Translations under genes and position numbers: made by a program
Notes under the pieces: generated by a model
Database searches by the model: none
What the model was told of the DNA's origin: nothing
Seen by the model: only the letters and a program-made list of their open reading frames with translations
In this document: piece after piece, positions 11,675 through 22,090 of the stretch
How positions within the stretch are numbered: the first letter of the stretch is position 1
Layout of the letters: every line of letters begins with the position of its first letter
Assembly: GCA_029641185.1 (NCBI GenBank)
Contig: JAPWGK010000005.1
Span: 310,001-374,000, forward strand
Source: Pseudofabraea citricarpa
Lineage: Eukaryota; Ascomycota; Leotiomycetes; Helotiales; Dermateaceae
Direction of reading: 5' to 3'
Length of the DNA: 64,000 nucleotides

Positions 11675-14421
11675 ATGTTCAGTCAAATTCTGTATTTTCT
11701 GCCCCTCCTATCTGGCGGGGTCGGCGCATTCAACCTGTATCCCACCCTCGATCAAGATAAATTAGCGACAGCTTTTGGCATCAGCGTTGGATGTTTAGAT
11801 GCACTCAACGAGACGGTCACTTGTGACCAGACATTATTCCAGATGACCAATACAGTTGATACCTATCTCTGGGAGGCTGATAATATCACAACTCTTTGTA
11901 CGACCGAATGTACGGAATCTGCACAATCGTGGTGGTCAGATGTGGAGGATGCATGCTGGAACGATACACTCTCAGCATACGGAAGGCTGATACCGGCTGC
12001 TTCTGTTGCTGAGAGATATGCTGAAGGTTTGGATATGGCTTGTCTCCAACCGAGCACAGTTATCGAGAACTTTTCTTCTTCGCCCAGTGCCGTCTCGTCC
12101 AGCTCAGAATGGTGTCTGATCGAGTCTCAGAACTGGGTTGGTTCTGATATTGTTCGTCCCGACTGCCCTGCCGTTATCGATAACTCTACCGACCCTTCAT
12201 GCTCCGATCCTACTGTTGCAAGCCCGGAGAATGAACGAATTGCGAACTTATATGATAATGATATGGTAAATTAGCCTCTCCATACTTCCGAGAATTGAAA
12301 ATACACAGATATTACCTTTGTTGCGGTGCTAATATGGACATGGTTTATAGCTTTGCAGCGACTGCTTTCTGAAGATGTTTCACTTGAGAATGTCATCTTC
12401 TTATCTCCCTGATTCCGATTATTCTGATTACCTCGCGGATCAATATCAGGATATTCTCAACGTATGCAGTGCGAGTGTTACGAATTTCACTATTCGAGCA
12501 CTACCTCTGTATGAATTTGCTCCAGGCACATATCTAGATATGCCTATTGCCACCAATGATACAAGGTGAGTGGGAAATAGTACCATTGTAATTACCATCA
12601 TATAGAAGCTAATATCTAATTCGCATCAGTACCGACAACACAACCACAGTTTGTGCGGGCCAAACGATCAGAGCAGAAGACCTCGACGATCTAGTGGATC
12701 TCGATACAACAGGATGTGATGAGATATGCAAGAAATACGGTGTCAGCACCGGCGATCTTCAGACATCAATTGGGAATTATTTCTGCACCTTTTCTCTGGA
12801 CTCATATTGTGCGCCTGCTGCATGCACCGTCTACCAAGTGGCAACGGGAGACACCTGGTGAGTTTTCCCTGCTCGCTTATTTAAACAAATAAGACTTGGC
12901 AAACTGACGGTGATACCAGCACCTCGATCGGAGAATCAGTCTCCACTACCAACTTCACCGTCACTTCTCTTCAGATCCAGACATGGAATCCCTTCATTAA
13001 TGGATTCTGCGATGATCTGACTGTAGGCGATTACATCTGCACCAGTGCACCAGGTGGATCATACGTCCCTCCTTTCGTCGCTAACACAAGCACGGATGCT
13101 GCTACGCAGGCGAGAGGAGGCGGTGATGGAACCACAGCTGCACTGGCAGGAAGCGGAAACTCGACCACATCTCCAACGGCACCCACTCAGGAGGGAATTA
13201 TCAGTACTTGCAATGCATATTACACGACGCCTGTGACAGGTAAGAAAGAAATCCGGTCCCAAATACTTTAAGAATCATCACTGACAAATTTTCAGGGGCT
13301 TCATGTGCTGCAATCGAGAACCTCTGTACGTATCACTACGATTTGTTCTCTACGAGATATCCCCAGACTAATCCCAAACAGTCCTCATAACCTTCGCCCA
13401 GCTCTACTCCTGGAACCCAGCCATCGGAAGCAACTGCGAGAGTCTCTGGGCCAGCGAAGCGTACTGCGTCGGCATCCCCGGATCCAAAACCTCCAGCACC
13501 TCCTCCACCACGAGCACGACCGTCTCTATCCCAGGCCCAACACAGAGCGGGATAATCAGCACATGTAACAAGTACTTCGTCACCCCAGCTACAGGTAAGT
13601 GCAGTCAGCCTTTGAAGCAGGCAAATCCCGTTTCGAATTACTTTACTGATGAATCTCCATTACATTAGGTGCATCCTGCTCAGCGATCGAAGACGAATAC
13701 AGTCTCACATTCGCTCAATTCTACGCCTGGAACCCAGCCGTCGGCGACGACTGCCAGAATCTCTACGCGAGCGAAGCATACTGCGTGGGCGTCTCCAGCA
13801 GCACGTCAGCAACAACCACATCAGCAACCACAAGCACATCCACAAGCACAAGCACACCAAGCAGCAGCGTGACATCGGCAGCCATCCCAGGCCCAACACA
13901 AACGGGCATCGTAAGCTCGTGCAACAAATGGGCCGTGACGCCCGCAACCGGTACGTCGTCTCTTCTCCTTCCCCTTTCTCTTTTCCTGATTCCTCGTTTC
14001 TGACCCGACCCGAACAAAAAGGCGCCTCGTGCGCGGCGCTCGAATCCGCCAACTCGATAACCTTCTCGCAGTTGTACGCCTGGAACCCGGCCGTCGGGAG
14101 CAACTGCGAGTCGCTGTGGGCAAGCGAGGCGTACTGCGTGGGCATCGAGGTGCCAGGGCCGGTGCAGGAGGGGATCACGACGAGCTGTGCCGAGTACTTT
14201 GTGACTCCTGCTTCAGGTGAGCCCTTTTCCTTTTCTGTTTTTCTTTTGTTCTTGGCCGCGACGCCCGAGTGCTGAATCAACCCAAAAATATAGGCGCCTC
14301 GTGTGCGGCGATCGAATCGCAGTTCGACATCACGTTCGCTCAGTTCTACGCGTGGAATCCGGCGGTGGGAAGTAATTGCGAGAGCTTGTGGGCGAGTGAG
14401 GCTTATTGCGTGGCGGTGTGA
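11675..14421 (+). CDS. secreted multi-LysM chitin-binding protein
   Basis: Nine exons: 11675-12265, 12351-12565, 12630-12857, 12920-13239, 13296-13325, 13382-13594, 13669-13950, 14022-14216 and 14294-14421, giving 733 residues. A signal peptide (MFSQILYFLPLLSGGVGA) is followed by a Cys-rich, N-glycosylation-rich region of about 300 residues. A first LysM contains VYQVATGDTC and WNPFINGFC. Four more, very similar LysM modules each end in the block SEAYCVG or a close variant, separated by Ser/Thr-rich linkers. LysM binds GlcNAc polymers, so the product probably binds chitin outside the cell and may protect the wall or modulate hosts and competitors. The last four modules are bounded by introns of the same phase (G|G-ASC), and one module is split by an extra intron that leaves a 30-nt micro-exon (13296-13325). 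It is divergent from the GH18/CBM18 chitinase, as seen for known LysM/subgroup-C chitinase pairs in ascomycetes. No catalytic domain is seen. The micro-exon boundaries are the least certain. Confidence 0.88.
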
Positions 14422-14853
14422 AGGTGATATCAGACACCTGTATTGCAAGTGGTCGAGGGACACGCTGTTTGGCTTAAACAGCTGAAGGCCATATTCTTTC
14501 TCTCTCTCTTTTTCTTGTATATAACTTAGCTACACACAAACCCTGTATTTCAATAATGTCATTACATCTCTAGCTCGCTTGACTGCTGTGATCATCTATC
14601 TACCGCAAATCATCTCCCTCAACCCCAAAAGTCCGCACAAGCAAATTCCTAAAAGCACCCAAAAGTCTGTACAAGTATATAAGGTATTTCTATTTCTATC
14701 AATCTAAGCCCAAGCCCAAGCGATTAACTTTCTACCAGTCTATGAATTTCAAGCAACTCCAGAGCTATCCCATCTCTACTGACATTCCAGACTCCTAACC
14801 AATTCCCCCCCGTGCAGCAAACATTACTCCCGCAGCAAGAAACTAACAACAGG
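14422..14853. other. convergent intergenic region
   Basis: About 430 bp between the stops of the LysM gene (plus) and the sterol reductase gene (minus). It contains T-rich and CT-rich 3'-UTR-like sequence (around 14495-14525); no gene seen. Confidence 0.6.
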
Positions 14854-16645
14854 CTACCATAAACCAGGAAGGATAACCCATCGGACCCTCTTACAATACT
14901 CCTCCCATCCCTTGCCATACTTCTTCGAGCACCTCTCCTCGTCGCGCCAGCAGCGATGGATAAGCAGAACCGTCATAAAGAAAGCATAAGTCCAAGGAAG
15001 CAACGCCGTAGTTCCACAAGCAGCGCACATCGAGTACGACAACAGCAAATCGCCAGCATAATTCACATGCCTGGCCATTCCCCACCAACCCGAGCAGAGC
15101 AGCATACTCCGATGCTCTTCACCATCCGTCGTCTTGTATTTGACATGGACAACCTTGGCAGGGGCACCCCAGATATCACACTTTCCCTTGGTACGGCGAG
15201 CTAGGTCTTTCTGGTGATTGACGCTGCGGAAGAGTGAATAGCCTCCAACGCCAAGGAAAAAGACTGCAAAGCCGTAGATGTTGGAGAGAACGTTCGGGTT
15301 TCGAACGAGATACTGAGTCTGGAGGGTATACATTGAAGGGAGCCATACGATAGAACCCCAAGCCAGGTAAAATCCAAAGTGGTCGTGACATATGTCAATA
15401 GTGCGCAGGTACCAGTCTTCGTTGATGAAAAAGTCAACGACGTAAATCGAATGAAGAGCAGTGGTGAGGAGAATCGAATTTGTGATGTAACCATAAATCT
15501 GGTATTGGTAGGCGATGAAGGAAAAGTCACTATATATATTAGTTCAGGCAATTACATGTTTCAATTGGTGTCCAATTCTCCACTTGGTCAAAGCCAGAAT
15601 TGATGCATGATAACTGTACGCCAAGAAGAGCTATGAGAAGAATTTCAGTTTCCGAAACCTAAGATTTGGACTCGCTTGAGCAAATAAAGATGACTGGCTA
15701 CCGTGTTTCATGGTCTGTATGTATGCAAGTTTGTCCTATAATGAATACTGCTTGTGAGGTAATGATAACAGTGATATAAAAATCAAGGTAGGCTAGGTAG
15801 CCAGGACTCAAACACACCAACTTACATCAAAGTCCATGCAATAATGCCAGGCCTGCCATTGGTGAAAAGTTTGAAATCAAAGTATTTTCCAATCCTCGGA
15901 TTCAACTCAATTCCCATGTAAAAATCATAAAGCATAGAGCCTAGACACGTTAGCGCTATTGTATTATAATCTGACCAGGAGACCTAAGCGTAAACTTACC
16001 ACTGAACTTACGATCCCCTTCATGAGTAGGATACGTATATGCTTTCCAGAAGGAAAACGCGGAAAGTAGGAAACCACAGATATTCGTGACAACAAGCAGT
16101 GACTCCCAATTCTTAGCCAGGGTTGCAGGATCCAGATATCCGTAACACGACAGAAACAGATATAAGAGATGTGTGACGATCCAGGCCGAGAGACCATTCG
16201 TGCGGTATTGTAAAAGATGGCCAGCAGGTGTAAGCTGTCCAGTGCTGAGCTTACACGGAAGTAGTTGATAAAGGAGAGTTTGGAAAGCCAGCCAAGCCGC
16301 ATATGCTATACTCGTTCGGAGGCTGAAGTTTGGCGGGAACTGTCGGACGAACTGCACAGGGCCAATGGCCAGCAGGGAGAGGTAGGATGCCGTAAGAGAG
16401 CCTCCGAAGGACGATAGACTAACCCAATAAAAAAAGACTAAACAAGGGGCAAATATCATGATGGCAGCACAAGCTAATGAGTGTAGCCATGACCCATGAT
16501 GACTTCGCCGGCCCCAGGCGGCGCTTGAATTGCGGGAAGCGGAGAACGATTCGAGTCCAGTTTGTGCTGGTCGTTTCACGGATCCATCTAGAGCATGTAC
16601 CGGGTCAATGGCGCCTCGAAGCGTAGGCAAGATGATCTCCGACAT
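14854..16645 (-). CDS. delta(7)-sterol reductase, DHCR7-like (ERG4/ERG24 family)
   Basis: Exons 16645-16000, 15940-15826 and 15529-14854 give 478 residues, close to the about 475 of DHCR7. It is a polytopic ER membrane enzyme that reduces a sterol double bond with NADPH. Family signature 1 is seen as [15 protein letters not shown] and signature 2 as [45 protein letters not shown] and the ending WVILPGLW are closer to 7-dehydrocholesterol reductases than to ERG4 or ERG24. The start is ATG 16645 ([11 protein letters not shown]); the frame stays open upstream to 16789 but without an ATG. The first intron is 59 nt, the second unusually long at 296 nt; both joins restore family-conserved sequence. 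Substrate cannot be decided from sequence: a delta-7 reductase would consume ergosterol-type delta-5,7 sterols, so it may act on a side branch. Confidence 0.86.
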
Positions 16646-17205
16646 GTCATCGAATTGAGAAGGAAGAGAAGAGAATAGGTGACGTGGGCGTAAATGGGGT
16701 TCTAGAGAGCGTGGTATGGTATGTGTAGTTGGGAGAATAATGTACAGACAGAATGGCAGCGGATGGGCCTCGTGAAAACAGGGCTGCAACCTGGTTTCAA
16801 GTGCAGGAATGATTTACAAGGAAACCACGGTCGAGCTCAGGAACCCGTCGAAGTATAATGATTATAGTGGCCTAGGCTGTCTTGGCGCACGTCCAAAGGT
16901 AAAAATAAACTCAAGTCTTGCCTGTCCAAACGTTATCATTTGTCGCACGGCTGCCGGGAGTGCAGATTCGAAATTGCAGGTGGTAAAGTATAAGTACGAT
17001 GATGTGTTCTTTTGCTGCATCTGCGTGACACTTGAACCTCTAAAAGCATACAGGAACATCGGAACCCTCTGATAAAACAACACCACCAGTATCACGAAAA
17101 TCACTGGTGATATCGCCTGCAAATAAAATGAAACACAAACAACCAAAATCATAGAACCCTTATGAGTGATTTAGACCCTCAAATAAAATAGTACGCAGAA
17201 ACTCT
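16646..17205. other. intergenic
   Basis: About 560 bp between the sterol reductase start and the small membrane ORF. Two opposite-strand ORFs cover it (87 and 96 codons) without recognisable features. I see nothing else. Confidence 0.5.
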
Positions 17206-17508
17206 TTATTTGACATCAAAGAGCTTCTGCAGAGAGCACGTCAGCAGTTGGAACTTTGAACGAGAGAGGAAAGAGACAAAATTACATACCCAGAGGAAGG
17301 CGATGGTTGAAAAAAAACCCAGAATAACGAGAAGAACGGTACCCGCCCAGACAAGGGTTATTCCAACGTAGACACATGTTTCCTTGAAGAATAGGCAATC
17401 TTGAACTGAAAAAGGGTTGCCTGGCGTGTGAGGTGAAGTTACATCTTGATTTGTGAGTGGTAGTAGTAGCCGATGGCTTGATGCTTCAACGTATGGTGGG
17501 ATGGCCAT
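17206..17508 (-). CDS. possible small single-pass membrane protein
   Basis: ATG 17508 opens a 100-codon frame. A GTATGT donor after codon 73 and a CTGCAG acceptor allow exons 17508-17290 and 17226-17206 (63-nt intron), giving 79 residues; without splicing the frame also stays open. Residues about 46-72 form a strong hydrophobic helix (VYVGITLVWAGTVLLVILG), preceded by a polar N-terminus. No family recognised. The donor and acceptor are good but the ORF is short, so this may be chance. Confidence 0.35.
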   Translation of the reverse strand: MAIPPYVEASSHRLLLPLTNQDVTSPHTPGNPFSVQDCLFFKETCVYVGITLVWAGTVLLVILGFFSTIAFLWVCNFVSFLSRSKFQLLTCSLQKLFDVK

Positions 17509-17789
17509 TATCTATGGTCTTTCGCAGAGAATGATCAATGTTTAGAGATGGAGAAGGAATACAAATGGATGGATATTCTGGTATTTTGATCTGCCTAGCT
17601 CTAGGCTAACAAGATCGGACCATTAAGCGAAGGGCCAGTTGAAATCTCGTCGATGGTATATGTATGTACATGGCAACTAACTCGACAACCCGAGTATTAT
17701 GTATTATCTCGCAATCCCAACGCCGGTTCGCCTCGCTGTCCATTGATTTGTAAAGGATCCATGTTGCCGCGCCTATCCCGTCATATCGT

Positions 17790-20700
17790 TCAAACATCCA
17801 TGTTGTCTATTCCCTTCGTCTTGAAATCCTCAAGCAATGTCTTCAGAGACTTCATTGGCACTGGCTTTGTCAAAAAGAGATTGATGCCACAAGCATAAGC
17901 TTCTTGTCGAGCTGCAGGATTTGCTGCACCACTAAGTGCTATGAGTGTCACTGGCTCAAACCCTTCCTCCTCCTCATGTGATCGGATATGTCGTGTGCTC
18001 TCTATTCCCGACATTACTGGCATCGAAATATCTAGAAGAGTATGGTAAGCAGTAGTCCAAGTTGTTATGAAAGAGAGATGTACCCATGAAAATTATATCA
18101 AACCCCCCTTTGGCTTCTTTGTAGGCATTTAGAGCCTCAAGCCCATTCATAGCAGTTCCATATTCAACTTTGAGTTTTCGCATATAAGTGACAAGGAGTT
18201 TCATATTGATCTCATTGTCCTCAACGAGTAGTACTTTCAATCCATCTGTTATATAGGGTACTGGATCAGTTTTGGATTCTTTGGCTTTTCCAGGCCCCGT
18301 TGGTGTGCTTTCCTGATGAGGGTTCTCTTTTAAAGGTAAAGGTAAAGGAGAGACCGGATTAGAAGATGAATCTGGACTTGTCAGTGCATCTAGAGATGGT
18401 GTTGAGTGCATCGTCCTTAATGGCACATGAATATTTTCCGAGTTGGCAGCCGGATTTAGCGGGCTGGAGAGTTTTGAAAATGGTTCTGTAAGATGTGTCT
18501 TTACAAATCCGCTGCGCAATGCTTTTGCAAGCTTCAGTGGGCCATATCTATGATATTCAATCAGCATGACCACATTAATTAAGGAGGACTAGAGTACTTA
18601 CGGTTGATGTAGATAAAGTACCTTGAATCCGGCACAATCGAGATCAGGTCTCGAGTACTGCAAGTCACTACACAAGACCAACGCAACGGAGCTATTGCCA
18701 ACATGGTAACCGGTCCGGGAACTTCTGAATTGCTTTATTCTCTCGGTCAACACCTCGGCATCAAACCCATCTTCAAGGAAAACTCGCAAATCGGCGGTGG
18801 ATGTGTCCCCTGGCGTATTCTGAATCTCCTTGATACCAAACCATTCTTCCAGTGTAGTTTTCATAGAAGATTTCAAGAATAATAATGCTTGAGAATCTGC
18901 TGAGAGAATGCCAGTCGGGGTCTCACTTATCTCGGGATATCGGTCAAAGCCAGTAAAGGATACCTTCAGACCTTCCGCCTTCTGCCTAACTTCTTCGACG
19001 ATTGTTTGATGTTCATCCATAGAAGCTTTTGTGGAGGCAGTCATAGGTAGCCTGCATTTAACCTCTGTACCCACACCAACTTCACTAGCAACATGTATGT
19101 CACCTCCCATGCCTGGCAGAGTTAGCTCTATGCTAGAGAGAGAATTCATGATGTTTTTCGCCTACTTTGTACAATCTGTTTGACGATAGATACACCAAGG
19201 CCCTGTGAATATGTTAGGAAAATCATGTGCCAGAGTGTAGAAGATCTTACTGTGCCAACCGCAAGAGAATCCTCCTGTGCAAAGGGTTTGTACAGTTGGT
19301 GCCTCAAAAACTCTTTTGAAATACCTTTGCCAGAATCGCTAATCTTTAGCAGTATATTTGATCGAGGTTTGCGGCCAGGAAGGGGCGATTCGTCTTTTTC
19401 AACCCTGATTTGTACCTTCACAAACCCATTGTCTGTGTACTTCAAAGCGTTGCTGAATAGATTCATAAGGATCCTTCTCCACGCACCAGCGTCGACTCCA
19501 AATGACCAGTTCGATCGATCAGCGATATCTACAATGACTGTAACAGGATTCGTTGTTCTGATAAACTCGGACCCAGGATTTCGACCAGCAGAAATTTCTC
19601 GAGCCAGCCTTCCCATATTACGGCCAGCGTAGACACTATTTACTACTTCCTCGGAAAGAACACAGATATTCTCCAGATCTTCTGCTGTCGCATCTGTGTC
19701 TGTTATTTCAGGCGAAGCTGCTTTAGACCTTCTAGCTCTGCTTTTTCTAAATCGCTTGGATTTCTGTTTCGTCTTCCTATTCACCTTCGAGAAATCAAGA
19801 ACGTGGTTTATTGTGTCAAGTAAGACCTTTCCCGAAGCGTTGATATTATTGACCATGTCTGACTGCATCTCAGTCAATTCAGTCTCTTGAAGAAACTCAA
19901 CACTGGCTAGCACGCCATGAAGTGGTGACCGAAGCTCATGAGAAATACTTGAAATAAAGTCACTCTTCATTTGAGCAGCGATTTGGGCTGCCAGACGTGA
20001 GACCTCAGCCATCACGCTGTTACCAAAAGCAGCCATGTATGTCAAGTCCTCTGTTGGGCAGAGAACTCTTATCGGGCTTGCGGACCAAACCAAGGCGCCA
20101 GAAAACCATCGTTCTTTCGATTGGTCCCATAAAGGAAACCACACAATACTACGGGCCCCTGGAACTGCAGCCAAAAGTGTTGCTGCCTCCTCCTCTTTGG
20201 GCATCCTCCTTTTTGCGCGGCTTGTTTTTAAATTAGAGCTCAGTGTAGATTGGGCTTCGGGTCCTGTCGAATTGCCACCGTCGGAATCGCTTGACCAGAA
20301 TGCACCATCTTCATCGAAGTTGAATACTTTTCCATGGGGATATCGCTTCAACAGTCGTCGCATTATATTCTCGGGGAAACTCCTCAGTGTTTCGGACGGA
20401 TAGTGTGATTTTACACTCGAGCGTGTCCGAGTGCTGTATCCAAGAATATTACATGTCTTGCCAGGAAGGTCTCGTTGGCTGGAATCCATGCCAGCATAAC
20501 GGCGGTCCTCATCTGAGCTCTCGGTGACAGACTCCGAATTTCCGTTGGTGTGGAATTCGCCTGGAGCCCTCTCGAGAGCTGCACCAACACCTCTCCGTGA
20601 CCTCCCACCAAAAGAGCCGATACTGGCATCGAAGAAAACACACCCATCGACTGCTGTTGCTTCCCGGATTAGATTACTTGCACGTGAGAAGACACTCTTC

Positions 20701-21907
20701 ACGTCAGAAGATACAAGTGCTTCTTGTAGCTTGCTAGGCTCCTCGTGGGAGGACTCATTCGGCGAGTCACCGCCTCTTGCCTCGGATTCAACAGTAGTGT
20801 TGGCGCCGGACTCAGATATTGACGCAAAGCTGGTCAGATCTTTCTCTGAGCGAGGGTCGGTCGAAGGAACAGTGCCATCTGAAGCCAACCCATTTCGGCG
20901 AGGTTTCCTCTCGAGTTCATCGATTCCTTGTACTGAGCCTGTATCTGCAGCTTCTTGGACACCAAATTCAAAGTCTGCCCGATTCTCAAGCGTCACTCCA
21001 TGCTTGGTGCCCTTTTTCAGTCTAGACTGTTGTATGTTGTGTCCGCCATTTAGCCACCAGTCTCTCAAGGATGATTTTCCTTCCACGAACAAGCCCAGTG
21101 CCTTGACCATGCTCTCAGCCCTATGCTGTTTCTGCTTTGTACGTCCGGCCTCCAGGTACTCCATCACTGTCGAAGCCAAATCCAACAAGTATTGGAGTTC
21201 ATCCTCAGTTACACCATCCCGCGGCTTATCATCTACAACTATAACCATGCCGATGGCGGTCGATTTGTGCGGAGTCCTTAGAGGTACGCAAACCAGGAAC
21301 CTAACGCTTTGATATCCGGTTACAACGCCTTTGTCCTTGTATCTTGGATCCTTGGACGCGTCGTTGATGACTATGTGAGAGGGTGCAGTTTTGGGGTCGG
21401 CAAACTGAAGCATAGCATCAGTGCCCATGCCTTCATTGTCCTCAAGCTTTCCCACGCCATGCCACAATTTGTCCTTGTTATCGTCCTCCTGTTGTAACGA
21501 TAGGGTGCGGCCGGCTTCGGCGAGTATGTATTCAACCTTTGGCGAAGCGAGACTTATGATTCCTCTTTTGGCATTCATTCGAAGAGCAGAGAGCTGAGCA
21601 AATGAAGTGAGGCATGGATCGCAGGCTGAGCGGCGCGGCCGAGAATCGCTTTCCAGCTTGGAACATTCGGAACCGGATACTGCGTTTGGCTGAAAGTATC
21701 TGAAAGGAGGACATGAGCAGGTATTCAAGTAGAGCACGGTAGAGGGCATTGTGACTGTTCCGTCGTTGCCGTTTGCCATGTGGTGGAAAGGCGTTGGTGC
21801 CGTAGCAACCACAGGCGGATTGATATGTAGGCACATAGTACATACCGATAAAGCTCTCTCTCGATGGAATTCAGATTGCTACACGTCGGTGGATTGCACT
21901 TGGACAT
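17790..21907 (-). CDS. GAF-domain hybrid histidine kinase
   Basis: Exons 21907-21846, 21699-19251, 19202-19166, 19112-18602, 18547-18084 and 18031-17790 (introns 146, 48, 53, 54 and 52 nt) give 1,254 residues. The short first exon ends IERELYR and joins YFQPNA, the family's usual head. A GAF-like sensor domain follows (residues about 40-240), then a long Ser/Glu-rich linker. The HisKA H-box is SHELRSPLHG (phospho-acceptor about His608). In the ATPase domain the N-box is NLFSNALKYT, followed by DSGKGIS and GLGVSIVKQIV. The C-terminal receiver domain has VEDNEIN, acceptor Asp about 1175 in DISMP, and the TKP lysine. It should autophosphorylate and relay through a HPt protein (Ypd1) to response regulators; the signal sensed is unknown. 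The upstream region is rich in a 5-bp repeat and a purine tract. Very similar in plan to other filamentous-ascomycete GAF kinases; I do not assign a numbered group. Confidence 0.92.
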
Positions 21908-22003
21908 GGTGCGTACTTGACGGCTGTCGCGGCCTCATGAGAAGAGCTATTTGCAGGTCATGTAATGGTTGGGGATGTCTGGAGGGCAAGGGAGTGAGTG
22001 TAT

Positions 22004-22033
22004 GATGTGATGTGATGTGATGTGATGTGATGG
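22004..22033 (+). repeat. pentanucleotide microsatellite (GATGT)n
   Basis: Six consecutive 5-bp units GATGT, the last ending GATGG, about 100 bp upstream of the histidine kinase start codon. Confidence 0.9.
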
Positions 22034-22044
22034 TGAGCACACGA

Positions 22045-22090
22045 CGAGGAGGAGGAGGAGGAGGGGGAGGGGGGGAGGAGGAGAGGGGGG
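22045..22090 (+). repeat. GA-rich purine tract
   Basis: An almost pure A/G stretch of about 46 bp. Read on the kinase's coding strand it is a pyrimidine (CT) tract, common in fungal promoters and leaders. Confidence 0.75.

Noticed and set aside
15530..15825. A separate exon inside the long second intron of the sterol reductase (a [15 protein letters not shown] frame).
   Set aside because: Direct joining of 15826 to 15529 restores the conserved IAWTLI-DFSF sequence exactly, leaving no room for another exon.
14854..16789. Longer N-terminus for the sterol reductase starting at 16789.
   Set aside because: That start is TTG; the first ATG in frame is 16645 and gives the normal family length.
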